This document shows positions 16,686 through 26,008 of a DNA stretch of 64,000 nt, in pieces (positions within the stretch are counted from its first letter, which is position 1; each line of letters begins with the position of its first letter). The DNA comes from Flavobacteriales bacterium. Its GTDB lineage: Bacteria; Bacteroidota; Bacteroidia; Flavobacteriales_C; GCA-002722245. The stretch is taken from NCBI GenBank assembly GCA_002722245.1, contig PBLA01000023.1, positions 44,259 to 108,258 of the forward strand, in the 5' to 3' direction. A model generated the notes under the pieces. It worked only from the letters and a program-made list of their open reading frames with translations, was not told where the DNA came from and ran no database searches. Both the position numbers and the translations under genes were made by a program.

Positions 16686-18035
16686 TTAACGAGCAAAGAT
16701 AAGTTGCTGAGCAGGATTAGAAACAGGCTCAATAATTTGTCCATCTTCATAAACTTTCACTCCATTTACAAAAGTTGCTTTTATCTGAGCGTTAAATTCC
16801 TCACCCTCAAACGGCGACCATCCGCATTTATAAAGAATGTTGGACTTGGTTACTTTCCAAGGATTGTTTAAATCAACCAATACTAAATCTGCCTGAAAAC
16901 CTTTTTTGATATATCCTCTATTTGGAATTTGAAACAATTCTGCTGGAGCATGACACATTTTAGTTACTGCTTTGGTTATTGTCATTTTCCCTTGTCGAAC
17001 AAGTTCTAAAACACTTACCATTGCATGTTGCACTAAAGGTCCGCCCGAAGGTGCTGAAAAGTATTTATTGTTTTTCTCGTCTATGGTATGCGGCGCGTGA
17101 TCTGTTGCAATAATATCAATTCGATCATCCAATACCGCTTGAAGTACCCCTGCACGATCCTCAGCAGTTTTCACTGCAGGATTCCATTTAATATGTGTTC
17201 CCTTGGTTTCGTATTCCTTGTTTGTAAACCATAAATGATGCACACAGGCCTCAGCTGTAATCCTTTTATCTTTCAACGGAATATCATTGCGAAATAATTC
17301 CGTTTCTTTCGCTGTTGAAATATGTAGGATATGCAAACGAGCATCTAGTTCTTTTGCCAATTCCACTGCCATACTCGAGGACTTATAACATGCTTTCTCA
17401 TCACGAATTACAGGATGATACTTTATGGGTAAATCTTCACCAAATAATGCTTTATATTTCGCTTCGTTTCCTCTAACCGTAGCCTCATCTTCACAATGCG
17501 TAGCTATTAATAATTTACACTTGCCAAAAATATTTCTTAAGGTTTGCTCATTATCCACTAACATATTTCCAGTAGAAGAACCCATGAAAATTTTAATTCC
17601 ACAAACATTCTTTTCGTCTACAGCCAGTACCTCATCAATATTTTCATTTGTAGCGCCAAAAAAGAATGAATGATTGGCAAGGGCGTCTTTTGATGCGATA
17701 TCAAACTTTTTCTCCAGTTCAGTATGATTAGTCGTTTGAGGATTTGTATTTGGCATTTCCATAAATGATGTGATCCCTCCTGCAACTGCTGCTCTACTTT
17801 CAGTATAGATATTGGCTTTATGAGTCAATCCTGGTTCACGAAAGTGAACCTGATCATCAATCATCCCAGGTAAAAGATATAACCCTGTAGCATCGATAAT
17901 TTCAGCATTGGCATCTGAAAAATTAGCTTCTCCTTTAAAAACATCAGCGATTTTACCGTCTTTTAAAACTACGCTTCCTACAAACTCTTCACCCTCGTTG
18001 ACGACGGTGGCATTTTTGATGAATAATGTACTCAT
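16686..18035 (-). CDS. pyrC: Dihydroorotase
   Basis: Amidohydrolase-fold enzyme interconverting carbamoyl-aspartate and dihydroorotate in pyrimidine synthesis. Family motifs: DQVHFREPG at residues 61-69, KIFMGSSTGNM with the lysine that is carboxylated in active enzymes, ATHCEDE, LHISTAKE and ATDHAPHT with the catalytic Asp. In the first motif the usual His-x-His metal pair reads Gln-Val-His (Gln62, His64); to my knowledge this is a common Bacteroidota variant. The ATG at 18035 gives 449 residues; an upstream in-frame GTG at 18053 is less likely. It stands with 68 bases to lepA. Confidence 0.88.
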   Translation of the reverse strand: MSTLFIKNATVVNEGEEFVGSVVLKDGKIADVFKGEANFSDANAEIIDATGLYLLPGMIDDQVHFREPGLTHKANIYTESRAAVAGGITSFMEMPNTNPQTTNHTELEKKFDIASKDALANHSFFFGATNENIDEVLAVDEKNVCGIKIFMGSSTGNMLVDNEQTLRNIFGKCKLLIATHCEDEATVRGNEAKYKALFGEDLPIKYHPVIRDEKACYKSSSMAVELAKELDARLHILHISTAKETELFRNDIPLKDKRITAEACVHHLWFTNKEYETKGTHIKWNPAVKTAEDRAGVLQAVLDDRIDIIATDHAPHTIDEKNNKYFSAPSGGPLVQHAMVSVLELVRQGKMTITKAVTKMCHAPAELFQIPNRGYIKKGFQADLVLVDLNNPWKVTKSNILYKCGWSPFEGEEFNAQIKATFVNGVKVYEDGQIIEPVSNPAQQLIFAR

Positions 18036-18112
18036 AACTTTTAATTGAATCACTAAAATAAGACTTCTAAAGCGGTTGAAAACATCTTTGGATCGTTAGT
18101 TTTAAAGAAATA

Positions 18113-18838
18113 TTAATACTTCTTGAACCACGATTTAATTTTCATAAATAAAACACCAAAAATTGCTTCCTTAAATATTGAAGAACTCATTTTTGATTGT
18201 CCTTTTTTACGATCAGTAAAAATAATTGGCACCTCTTTGATTTTAAACCCGAGTTTCCATGCTGTAAATTTCATCTCAATTTGAAAGGCGTAACCAACGA
18301 AATTGATTTTATCTAAATTCATTCGCTCCAATACTCTGCGATGATAACACACAAATCCTGCAGTGGTGTCTTTTACAGAAATCCGAGTTACCCATCGCAC
18401 ATAAACAGATGCAAAATAACTCATTAAGACTCTACTCATAGGCCAATTAACCACGTTTACGCCACTTACATATCGTGATCCCACCGACAAGTCAGCGCCT
18501 TCATGTTCACATGCTTTATAGAGTTCAATGAGGGAGGTGGGTGGATGAGAAAAATCAGCATCCATTTCAACTACATAATTGTAGGATTTAGTTAATGCCC
18601 ATTTAAAGCCATGAATATAAGCTGTTCCTAATCCTAACTTACCGGTTCGTTCTTCTAAATGAAGTTGCTCAGGAAATTCGATTTGAAGTTTTTTTACAAT
18701 ATCAGCCGTTCCATCTGGTGATCCATCATCCACAATAAGAACATGATAGGATTTCTTTAAACCAAAAACTGTTCGAAGAATATCCTCGATATTATCAATT
18801 TCATTGTACGTAGGTATGATGACTAGTGTATCAGACAT
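18113..18838 (-). CDS. Polyprenol-phosphate mannosyltransferase-like GT2 glycosyltransferase
   Basis: Family 2 glycosyltransferase related to dolichyl-phosphate mannose synthase (DPM1), transferring mannose from GDP-mannose to a polyprenyl phosphate at the membrane face. Motifs: IIPTYNEIDNI near the N terminus, VDDGSPDGTA at about 36-45, EMDADFSHPP near 91-100, and GSRYVSGVNVVNWPMSR. At 241 residues it matches the single-domain soluble form without C-terminal TM helices. It would use the GDP-mannose made by ManC and a carrier lipid from the UppS pathway, both encoded in this window; this link is inferred. Confidence 0.85.
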   Translation of the reverse strand: MSDTLVIIPTYNEIDNIEDILRTVFGLKKSYHVLIVDDGSPDGTADIVKKLQIEFPEQLHLEERTGKLGLGTAYIHGFKWALTKSYNYVVEMDADFSHPPTSLIELYKACEHEGADLSVGSRYVSGVNVVNWPMSRVLMSYFASVYVRWVTRISVKDTTAGFVCYHRRVLERMNLDKINFVGYAFQIEMKFTAWKLGFKIKEVPIIFTDRKKGQSKMSSSIFKEAIFGVLFMKIKSWFKKY

Positions 18839-18882
18839 TGTAACAGTTGTCCAAGATAGTTATAAATATGAAACTACTGTTT

Positions 18883-19647
18883 TTATTTAAGGAAATTTAA
18901 GACCTCTTGATAAAACTGCTGAGGGTTTTCAGCATGTAACCAGTGACCTGCATGATCAATTGTTCTGTATTGTGCCATTGGGAATATTTCCTCAATAACA
19001 TCAATATCATCTTCCGATATATAATTTGAATACTCACCTCTTACAAAAAGTGTTGGATTGGTAAAATAAGCAAATCCTTCCAAAGCTTCACCAATATTTT
19101 CATTTTTCGCAATTAAAACATCTAAATTAAACTTCCATCCTAATTGAGTTTTGTTTTTCCAAGTCAATGCTTTTAGAAAAAATTGCACCACTCCTTGATC
19201 CGTTAGCGTCTCTTCCAATTTAGTCTGTATGGCTTTTCGATCTTTTTGCTGTGAGAAATCCACTGATTGCAATGCCTTTATCTCTTTATGATGATGAGGC
19301 GCATAATATTTCGGCGCAATGTCAACAACTACAATTTTCTTAATATACTGTGGTTCTTGAACTGCAAATTGCATCGCTGTTTTGCCCCCCATGGAATGCC
19401 CAAGCAAATGGGTATTTGTTATTCCTTCCTGATCCAAAAAACCCTTTAAATCATTAGCCATTGCGGAGTATGAATGTTCATCATAATGTGGTGACTTTCC
19501 ATGATTACGCTGATCGACGATATACACTGTAAAGTGTGAACTAAATTGTTTAGCCAAGGATTGCCAATTATCCAATGACCCAAATAATCCGTGAAGAACA
19601 ACCAGCGTTTCTCCACTTTCTCCGTACTTTTTAAAGTTCAATCCCAT
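18883..19647 (-). CDS. Alpha/beta hydrolase, YbfF-like esterase
   Basis: 254-residue alpha/beta-hydrolase-fold protein close to YbfF-type esterases; natural substrate unknown. The oxyanion segment [12 protein letters not shown] is at residues 18-29, the nucleophile elbow GHSMGG at 83-88 (Ser85), and the catalytic His is probably His235 in [18 protein letters not shown] near 45-54 is typical of the YbfF group. The ATG at 19647 is preferred to the TTG at 19653. It overlaps the 3' end of pdxJ by 17 bases, so the two are probably co-transcribed. Confidence 0.85.
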   Translation of the reverse strand: MGLNFKKYGESGETLVVLHGLFGSLDNWQSLAKQFSSHFTVYIVDQRNHGKSPHYDEHSYSAMANDLKGFLDQEGITNTHLLGHSMGGKTAMQFAVQEPQYIKKIVVVDIAPKYYAPHHHKEIKALQSVDFSQQKDRKAIQTKLEETLTDQGVVQFFLKALTWKNKTQLGWKFNLDVLIAKNENIGEALEGFAYFTNPTLFVRGEYSNYISEDDIDVIEEIFPMAQYRTIDHAGHWLHAENPQQFYQEVLNFLK

Positions 19648-20365
19648 CTTCAATTTTTAGTGCTCTTCGATAAAGCTGAATTGTATTTTCAAGACCTAAA
19701 TAAAGGGCGTCAGAAATAAGAGCATGACCTATACTAACTTCATCTAATTCAGGTATCTCTCTCGCAAAAAAAGAAAGATTATCTAAGTTTAAATCATGAC
19801 CTGCATTTAATCCAAGTCCAATTTTTTTTGAAAACTCTGCGGCTTTTTTATACGGTTGTATTCCTTTTTTATTCCCCTTGGCGTATTGAATGGCAAATTT
19901 TTCCGTGTACAATTCAATCCTGTCTGATCCTGTTTTTTTAGCATACTCTATTTGCTCTAATACGGGATCCATAAAAAGAGAGACACGAATACTATTTCTC
20001 TTAAACTCACTAACAATCTCCGTTAAAAAATGTTCATTTTTTTTTGCATCCCAACCTGAATTACTGGTTATATCCTCGGGCAAATCTGGAACTAAAGTGA
20101 CTTGTGCAGGCTTATTTTCAATAACTAACGATATAAATTCTTTACTCGGATACCCCTCGATATTAAATTCTGTTGTTAAAACAGGGATTAATTCACGAAC
20201 ATCTTGATACCGAATATGACGCTCATCTGGACGAGGATGAACCGTTATTCCTTGTGCACCAAACCTTTCACAATCGAGCGCAACCTTTAATAAATTAGGC
20301 ACGTCTCCTCCTCGAGCGTTTCTGAGAGTCGCTACCTTATTGATGTTAACACTTAATAGAGCCAT
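19631..20365 (-). CDS. pdxJ: Pyridoxine 5'-phosphate synthase
   Basis: TIM-barrel enzyme joining 1-deoxyxylulose 5-phosphate and 3-amino-2-oxopropyl phosphate in vitamin B6 synthesis. Signatures: [17 protein letters not shown] at 4-20, [13 protein letters not shown] near 40-52, and the C-terminal [13 protein letters not shown]. 244 residues, normal length. First gene of the minus-strand pair with the YbfF-like gene; its promoter faces that of the CBS gene back to back. Confidence 0.95.
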   Translation of the reverse strand: MALLSVNINKVATLRNARGGDVPNLLKVALDCERFGAQGITVHPRPDERHIRYQDVRELIPVLTTEFNIEGYPSKEFISLVIENKPAQVTLVPDLPEDITSNSGWDAKKNEHFLTEIVSEFKRNSIRVSLFMDPVLEQIEYAKKTGSDRIELYTEKFAIQYAKGNKKGIQPYKKAAEFSKKIGLGLNAGHDLNLDNLSFFAREIPELDEVSIGHALISDALYLGLENTIQLYRRALKIEDGIEL

Positions 20366-20387
20366 AATTTTATATGCTATTCCAATG

Positions 20388-20395
20388 CAAAACTA
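20388..20395 (-). promoter_or_regulatory. Bacteroidota-type -7 promoter box for pdxJ
   Basis: Minus-strand TAGTTTTG, matching TAnnTTTG, 22 bases before the pdxJ ATG. Confidence 0.55.
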
Positions 20396-20404
20396 AAAAA
20401 ATAC

Positions 20405-20412
20405 TACTTTTG
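20405..20412 (+). promoter_or_regulatory. Bacteroidota-type -7 promoter box for the CBS-domain gene
   Basis: TACTTTTG, matching TAnnTTTG, 24 bases before the TTG start at 20437. It lies nine bases from the oppositely oriented pdxJ box, so the upstream elements of the two promoters overlap each other's -7 boxes. Confidence 0.55.
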
Positions 20413-20436
20413 AGAATCATTAAAGACTAAATAACA

Positions 20437-21099
20437 TTGATTGCAAAAGAGTTAATATCTATACATATTCCTTCTATTTCTTTTAAAGATGATGGAGAGA
20501 AAGCATTAAGAGTAATGGACGAGAACAGAGTTTCGCACATTGCTGTAGTTGACAACGGAGAATACCATGGTTTAATCTCGGACAATGAAATATATGATTT
20601 AGATGACACTTTTGTTCCTCTTGATCAAGTTAAACCTGTTTTGATTAAATTATTTGTTCAACCATTCGATCATATTTATGATATTCTCACTGTATTCGCT
20701 GAAAACAACATTACTGCTCTTCCTGTTTTAAATGAGGATGACCAATATTTGGGTGTCATTGGATTAGAGCAAATTATAAAAGCGCTCTACAAAATGACAA
20801 ATTCGAAAGAACCAGGGGGAGTTATTGTTATGGCTTTAAATGTTCGAGATTATTCAATGGCTCAGGTTGCGCAAATTGTTGAAAGTGAAGGAGCAAAGAT
20901 TCTATCTGCGTTCACAAGAACAAGTGATGATTCATTAAAAATGGAACTGATCTTGAAGATCAACCAATCTGATCTCTCTAGAATCATGTCGAGTTTCGAA
21001 CGTTATAATTACGAAATTATGGCTTCATTCCACGAAAGTGTTCATGAAGAAGATTTGAAGAGACGATATGAGCAATTTATTAAATACCTAAATATCTAG
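20437..21099 (+). CDS. CBS-domain pair protein
   Basis: 220 residues with two CBS motifs (about 8-60, ALRVMDENRVSHIAVVDNGEYHGLISDNEI, and 70-125, VFAENNITALPVLNEDDQYLGVIGLEQI). These are typically adenosine-nucleotide sensors. The C-terminal third (about 130-220, GGVIVMALNVRDYSMAQVAQIVESEGAKILSAF) looks like an ACT-like regulatory fold. No catalytic domain is fused. The only start before the first CBS motif is TTG at 20437. It is followed after five bases by an outer-membrane gene. Its ligand and partner are unknown. Confidence 0.8.
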   Translation: MIAKELISIHIPSISFKDDGEKALRVMDENRVSHIAVVDNGEYHGLISDNEIYDLDDTFVPLDQVKPVLIKLFVQPFDHIYDILTVFAENNITALPVLNEDDQYLGVIGLEQIIKALYKMTNSKEPGGVIVMALNVRDYSMAQVAQIVESEGAKILSAFTRTSDDSLKMELILKINQSDLSRIMSSFERYNYEIMASFHESVHEEDLKRRYEQFIKYLNI

Positions 21100-21104
21100 T
21101 TTGC

Positions 21105-22475
21105 GTGAAGCGGTCTTGGTTTTTTTTTATCCTCATTTTTGGATTCCAATTCCTAAATGCGCAGGTTGTTCGGAGAATTGAATTTTCCGGAAATAAAAAA
21201 ACCAAAGAAAAAGTATTACTAAGGGAGTTAACATTCTCCGTAGGAGACCATATTTTACAAAAAGATACTCTTCAGCATTCCACAAATTCTGAAAATAATT
21301 TATTTAACACCTCATTATTTAATTTCACTGAAGTAACTTTTCGTGACTCAGCAAATGACTGGATTGTAAAAGTAAACCTTCAGGAGCGATGGTATATTTG
21401 GCCAGAAATTCATTTAGAGTTTCAAGAACGAAATTTTTCTGAATGGTGGAAAAATAAAGACCTTTCAAGACTTGATGTGGGTGTTCGGTTGAATAAACTT
21501 AATTTTTTGGGAAGAAATCAAACATTACAACTCAATGTTTTTCGGGGATTTACTGAAAGTATAGGGTTCCAATACAAAATACCCTATTTAACCCATAGAC
21601 AACGAGATGGATTCAAAATCGCAAGTGATTATTCTACTCAAAACGAGGTTTTTACTGATATATACAATAACGAAATGGTATATATTAAAAATGATTCAAT
21701 ACCTATTCGGACAAAATTTCATGCACAACTAGAATATTTTAGACGCACAGGTTTTTACAAAACACAATATTTTAATGTGCGATTTTTTCAGTACCGAGGA
21801 TCCGATACACTCTCTCATTATTCTGATCGCTATTTTGGAAGACCGGACTCTTTTTTACGCCTAATGAACTTAAGCTACCGGTTTAAACTTGATAAACGTT
21901 TTAGTCAAAACTACCCCTTAGAGGGTTACTTTTTTGATTTTCAATGGGATCTGTTTGGTTTAGGAAAGTTGGATCAGTCAAATCTATCTATTCCTAGATT
22001 TATGACTAGCTTCCGGATTTATAAAAAATTAAGCTCACATCAATTTTGGGCTCTAGGAACCCATATTAACCATTATTTTTCTCAAAACATCCCATTTATT
22101 TTACAATCAGGACTAGGGTTTGGACAATATATACGTGGCTATGAACCATACATCCTTTACGGAACCTCGGCTGGACTTATTAAAACCAATTATAAAATTC
22201 AATTACTTGCACCAAAATCTGTAACCCTACCCTTCATTCGAAAGTTTAAAAAATTCAGTAAAATGCACGTAGCCTTATATTGGAACAATTCCTTTGATGC
22301 AGGTTTCGTATTGAATAATAACCCTCAAACGAATAATTTAACAAATAAAATACTAATGGGAATAGGAAGTGGACTAGATTGGGTAACCTATTATGATGTC
22401 GTATTTAGAACCGAATACTCAATTAACCAATATGGTGAGTATAATTTCAACATTGCGGTAGTCGCTCCCATTTAA
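21105..22475 (+). CDS. Outer-membrane protein with POTRA domain and surface-antigen-type barrel
   Basis: 456 residues. A signal peptide (MKRSWFFFILIFGFQFLNA) is followed by one POTRA-like domain (VVRRIEFSGNKKTKEKVLLREL, about 20-100) and an Omp85/TamA-like barrel of about 350 residues. The barrel contains GFGQYIRGYEPYILYGTSAGLIKTNYKIQ, which resembles the family's RGY element. Shorter than BamA, which has five POTRA domains; possibly a TamA- or patatin-associated-type insertase. The start is GTG at 21105. Confidence 0.75.
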   Translation: MKRSWFFFILIFGFQFLNAQVVRRIEFSGNKKTKEKVLLRELTFSVGDHILQKDTLQHSTNSENNLFNTSLFNFTEVTFRDSANDWIVKVNLQERWYIWPEIHLEFQERNFSEWWKNKDLSRLDVGVRLNKLNFLGRNQTLQLNVFRGFTESIGFQYKIPYLTHRQRDGFKIASDYSTQNEVFTDIYNNEMVYIKNDSIPIRTKFHAQLEYFRRTGFYKTQYFNVRFFQYRGSDTLSHYSDRYFGRPDSFLRLMNLSYRFKLDKRFSQNYPLEGYFFDFQWDLFGLGKLDQSNLSIPRFMTSFRIYKKLSSHQFWALGTHINHYFSQNIPFILQSGLGFGQYIRGYEPYILYGTSAGLIKTNYKIQLLAPKSVTLPFIRKFKKFSKMHVALYWNNSFDAGFVLNNNPQTNNLTNKILMGIGSGLDWVTYYDVVFRTEYSINQYGEYNFNIAVVAPI

Positions 22476-22511
22476 CAATAATTTGTACATTTAAATAAGA
22501 GATCTCCAAGC

Positions 22512-23393
22512 ATGAAAATCGGTATTTACGGTATAAAATTCAATCCAGAAAAGTTAAGCACTTTTCAAAATTTATTTACCTATTTAAAATCAAAAACCAA
22601 AAATAATACAATTTCAATATTCACTGGACTATACAAACAATTAGTAGGCAACGTGAACAATATTGATCGGTTTGATCGATTCTCTTACTCAGATGAAATA
22701 CAAGATTTTGATCTTCTAATTTGTCTTGGGGGCGATGGGTCAATTTTAGATTCGTTATCCATTGTAAGAGGATCAAATGTCCCCGTTTTTGGAATTAATA
22801 CCGGAAGATTAGGCTTTTTGTCAAGTATATCTTCTGAAAATGTGCGGAAACCTTTAGATAAAATATTAGCAGGAAATATTAAGCACGACAAAAGAAGCGT
22901 TTTAAAACTCTCTACAAAATCGAATCATTTTGGGGATATTAATTATGCGCTTAATGAGGTAACGGTTCATAAAAAAGACTCCTCCTCTATGATGATTATT
23001 CATACTTATGTCGAAAATGAATATCTGAACTCCTACTGGGCTGATGGATTAATTGTATCTAGTCCTACAGGATCAACGGGATATAATCTAAGCTGTTCTG
23101 GACCAATAATAATGCCCGGAAGCGAGGTGTTTATTATTACTCCAATTGCACCGCACAATTTGAATGTGCGTCCCTTAATTATTCCAGATAATAAAAAGAT
23201 AAAACTAAAACTAGAAGGAAGAGATGATGAATTTCTTGTAGCCTTGGATGCTCGAAGTGAACCGATCAAAATAGATGAGGAGTTGGTCATCGAGAAAGGC
23301 GAGTTTTACATGAATGTTGTTCGAACACCACAGCATTCGTTTTTTAGTACGATTAGAAATAAATTAAATTGGGGTTTAGACAATAGAAACTAA
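22512..23393 (+). CDS. nadK: NAD kinase
   Basis: Phosphorylates NAD to NADP in the cytoplasm. The kinase signature GGDG is at residues 73-76 and is followed by FGINTGRLGFLSS; the second conserved region WADGLIVSSPTGSTGYNLS is near 176-194. 293 residues, normal length. Starts ATG at 22512, 36 bases after the preceding stop. Confidence 0.95.
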   Translation: MKIGIYGIKFNPEKLSTFQNLFTYLKSKTKNNTISIFTGLYKQLVGNVNNIDRFDRFSYSDEIQDFDLLICLGGDGSILDSLSIVRGSNVPVFGINTGRLGFLSSISSENVRKPLDKILAGNIKHDKRSVLKLSTKSNHFGDINYALNEVTVHKKDSSSMMIIHTYVENEYLNSYWADGLIVSSPTGSTGYNLSCSGPIIMPGSEVFIITPIAPHNLNVRPLIIPDNKKIKLKLEGRDDEFLVALDARSEPIKIDEELVIEKGEFYMNVVRTPQHSFFSTIRNKLNWGLDNRN

Positions 23394-23433
23394 TAAATTT
23401 TCGCATTAAATAGCCCTCTTTTTACGAAATTTA

Positions 23434-23441
23434 TATATTTG
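23434..23441 (+). promoter_or_regulatory. Bacteroidota-type -7 promoter box for the first DUF6089 gene
   Basis: TATATTTG, a full match to TAnnTTTG, 29 bases before the ATG at 23471. Confidence 0.55.
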
Positions 23442-23470
23442 TGAGTTTATAAGATGCTAAAGCATTAAAA

Positions 23471-24364
23471 ATGAAAGTTAAGATATTTTGTTTGGTTGTT
23501 CTTCTTGGAGTCTTTTCCAGCACAGAGGCGCAAAGATGGAAAAGATATAGATGGGAAACCATTTATGGTATTGGTATGTCCAATTTCTTAGGAGAATTAG
23601 GCGGAGCAAACCAAGTAGGAACCGACTACATGAAGGACTTTGACTGGAAAGCGATAAGACCTGCATTAATGGTAGGAATGCGTTTCAAACAAACGCAACA
23701 AATTTCACACAAAGTAAATCTTACACTGGCTTATCTTGCAGGTAATGATCAATGGACTGAAGATCCAATTCGTTTTTCAAGAAATTTAAACTTTAGATCT
23801 CCTTTAGTTGAAATTGGTTATAATTTTGAATTTTATCTCAAAAAAGAAAAAAGAGGACACCGATTTAAGTTGAGAGGTGTTAGAGGATTGAGAAGTATGG
23901 GCTTGTATCCCTACGGTTTCTTTGGGGTGTCTGGATTCTTCTTTTCTCCACAAGGAAATGTAGATGGAAGCTGGGAATGGTTGAAGAAGCATAGTACAGA
24001 AGGACAAGGTATTTCTTCTACTCGTCCTGAATACAGTAGATTTCAACTAGCTATTCCTTTAGGAGTTGGTGTTAAATATGCCGTTGATAGACGTTGGTTA
24101 ATTAGTATCGAATACGGTATGAGAAAAACTTTTACGGATTATATTGATGATGTAAGTTCAACATATTTCCCTAATAATATTATTGAAGCTGAAAGAGGAA
24201 GTATTGCAGCATTGGCTGCTGATCCTACGCAAGGTTCATGGGTTGGTGCAAAAAGTTATCAGCAAAGAGGAGATCCTACAGATAATGATTCCTATCTTTT
24301 CTTAATTATAGGCGCTAATTACAAGCTTAAAACAACACGAAGCGGTAGACCTAAGTTTAGATAA
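23471..24364 (+). CDS. DUF6089 family outer-membrane barrel-type protein (first copy)
   Basis: 297 residues with signal peptide MKVKIFCLVVLLGVFSSTEA. The mature protein has the DUF6089 layout: an opening strand YGIGMSNFLGELGGANQVGT, strands with IRPALMVGMRFKQT, a conserved RLAIPLGVGVKYAVDRRW-like segment (here RFQLAIPLGVGVKYAV), and FTDYIDDVSSTYFPNN. Predicted eight-stranded-type outer-membrane barrel; function unknown. In Bacteroidota these genes commonly sit before uppS and bamA. A perfect terminator hairpin follows and separates it from its paralogue. Confidence 0.82.
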   Translation: MKVKIFCLVVLLGVFSSTEAQRWKRYRWETIYGIGMSNFLGELGGANQVGTDYMKDFDWKAIRPALMVGMRFKQTQQISHKVNLTLAYLAGNDQWTEDPIRFSRNLNFRSPLVEIGYNFEFYLKKEKRGHRFKLRGVRGLRSMGLYPYGFFGVSGFFFSPQGNVDGSWEWLKKHSTEGQGISSTRPEYSRFQLAIPLGVGVKYAVDRRWLISIEYGMRKTFTDYIDDVSSTYFPNNIIEAERGSIAALAADPTQGSWVGAKSYQQRGDPTDNDSYLFLIIGANYKLKTTRSGRPKFR

Positions 24365-24389
24365 TTTCAAAACGTATTTAAGTACACTA

Positions 24390-24424
24390 AAAACCTAAAC
24401 CCTGCGTTTAGGTTTTATCTTTTT
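24390..24424 (+). terminator. Intrinsic terminator abutting the next start codon
   Basis: Perfect 10-bp arms AAAACCTAAA (24390-24399) and TTTAGGTTTT (24407-24416) followed by ATCTTTTT, whose last T is directly before the ATG at 24425. It should stop transcription after the first DUF6089 gene, yet it fills the whole leader of the second. Confidence 0.75.
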
Positions 24425-25204
24425 ATGAGAAGAGCACTTATATATGCTGTTTTATCCTTTACCAGCTCCAGCATTCTAGCAGGGATAAGGACACCATTAA
24501 CAAGCTGGGAGCTTGGCGGATTCATAGGAAGCTCATACTACATCGGCGAGCTAAACAGAGTGCATTTCATGCCTCTTCACCCTTCATTTGGACCACGTTT
24601 TAGATTTAACTATGATGATCGTCTAAGTTTGAAATTTGGTGCAACCTATGGGAAATTTGGAGGTAATGATGCGCTAAGTTCTAATTCCTTTAATCGAGAT
24701 AGAAACTATAATTTCACCTCTCAAATTTATGAAGGGGCCATCTTAGGAGAATTCAACTTCCTCCCTTTTTCAACTGTGGATAAAAAATCAGCCTTATCTA
24801 CTCCTTTTTTATTTTTAGGTTTAGCGTATGCGAACCACAACCCAAAAACAATTTTAAACGGAAGTAGCGTCAATGCGCAGGACTTATATATCGAAGACGT
24901 AAAATATGCAAAAAATATCCTCTCCATTCCATTTGGTATTGGATTCAAAACGTCCATGAATCGTGTTAGTTTTGAATTTAGTTGGGGAATAAGGAAAACC
25001 TACACGGATTATTTGGATGATGTGAGCACGAATTATGGACCAAATACGAGAAGTTCTAATCTGAACAACTCAAACAACTACACGCAATATGATGATTTGA
25101 ATAACGTTAAGCGTGGAGATCAATACACAAAAGATTGGTATGTTTTTTCTGGACTTTCGATTTTATGGAGTTTAACCAAAGAAGAGTTATGCCGAAAGTT
25201 CTAA
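24425..25204 (+). CDS. DUF6089 family outer-membrane barrel-type protein (second copy)
   Basis: 259 residues, paralogue of the preceding gene: the same opening (WELGGFIGSSYYIGELNRV), RFRFNYDDRLSLKFGATYG, SIPFGIGFKTSMNRVSFEF and YTDYLDDVSTNYGPNT, matching DYIDDVSSTYFPN in the first copy. The signal peptide is MRRALIYAVLSFTSSSILA. Probably an outer-membrane barrel; function unknown. Its initiation region is occupied by the terminator hairpin of the upstream gene, so expression may depend on read-through. Confidence 0.8.
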   Translation: MRRALIYAVLSFTSSSILAGIRTPLTSWELGGFIGSSYYIGELNRVHFMPLHPSFGPRFRFNYDDRLSLKFGATYGKFGGNDALSSNSFNRDRNYNFTSQIYEGAILGEFNFLPFSTVDKKSALSTPFLFLGLAYANHNPKTILNGSSVNAQDLYIEDVKYAKNILSIPFGIGFKTSMNRVSFEFSWGIRKTYTDYLDDVSTNYGPNTRSSNLNNSNNYTQYDDLNNVKRGDQYTKDWYVFSGLSILWSLTKEELCRKF

Positions 25205-25214
25205 TTAATAATAC

Positions 25215-25222
25215 TATTTTTG
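25215..25222 (+). promoter_or_regulatory. Bacteroidota-type -7 promoter box for uppS-bamA
   Basis: TATTTTTG, matching TAnnTTTG, 33 bases before the uppS ATG at 25256. It covers the upstream TTG (25220) and so argues against that codon as start. Confidence 0.5.
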
Positions 25223-25255
25223 TTTTTGCAAGCAAAAGCTGACCCAGTTAACTTT

Positions 25256-26008
25256 ATGGCTAAAATTGAAGAAGTAAATACAGGCAACATACCAGAACAC
25301 GTTGCTATCATTATGGATGGCAATGGTAGATGGGCAAAACAAAAGGGAAAGCTTCGCGTTTTTGGTCATAAAAATGGTGTTAAAGCCGTTCAATCTACCA
25401 TAGAAGGAGCTGCAAGAGTAGGTATAAAATACGTGACGTTATATGCGTTTTCAACAGAAAACTGGAACCGACCAAAACTGGAGGTAAATGCACTAATGGA
25501 ATTACTAGTTGATACCATTAAAAAGGAGGTAAAAACACTCAATAAAAATAAAATTCGATTAAAGGCCATTGGTAATTTAGATTCCCTCCCTCAAAATGCT
25601 AAAATGAAATTACAAGAAGCCATCCAAGAAACGGCTCATAACGATCATATGACCCTTGTTTTAGCATTAAGTTATTCTGCGAAATGGGAAATAGTAAATG
25701 CCGTTAAACAAATTGTACGTGACCACGATTCAGGAAAGCTATCAATGAACGACATTAATGAGACCTGCATTGAAGAAGCCCTCTCTACTAATGGCATGCC
25801 TCATCCTGAACTTATGATACGAACCTCCGGTGAACATAGAATAAGTAATTTTTTACTGTGGCAATTAGCTTATGCTGAACTGTATTTCACCCCTAAATTA
25901 TGGCCTGATTTTAGAGAAGACGATTTGTATGAGGCGTTGCTAAGTTACCAACGTAGAGAGCGAAGATTTGGAAAAACAAGCGAACAAATATCGGATAACA
26001 TTTCATGA
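25256..26008 (+). CDS. uppS: Isoprenyl transferase (undecaprenyl diphosphate synthase)
   Basis: cis-Prenyltransferase making the C55 carrier lipid used for peptidoglycan and polysaccharide synthesis. Signature HVAIIMDGNGRWAKQ at residues 15-29 with catalytic Asp21. Downstream are LYAFSTENWNRP and RTSGEHRISNFLLWQLAYAEL. The ATG at 25256 gives 250 residues, the normal length; the upstream in-frame TTG falls inside a promoter box. The 3' end overlaps the bamA ATG by four bases (ATGA). Confidence 0.96.
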   Translation: MAKIEEVNTGNIPEHVAIIMDGNGRWAKQKGKLRVFGHKNGVKAVQSTIEGAARVGIKYVTLYAFSTENWNRPKLEVNALMELLVDTIKKEVKTLNKNKIRLKAIGNLDSLPQNAKMKLQEAIQETAHNDHMTLVLALSYSAKWEIVNAVKQIVRDHDSGKLSMNDINETCIEEALSTNGMPHPELMIRTSGEHRISNFLLWQLAYAELYFTPKLWPDFREDDLYEALLSYQRRERRFGKTSEQISDNIS

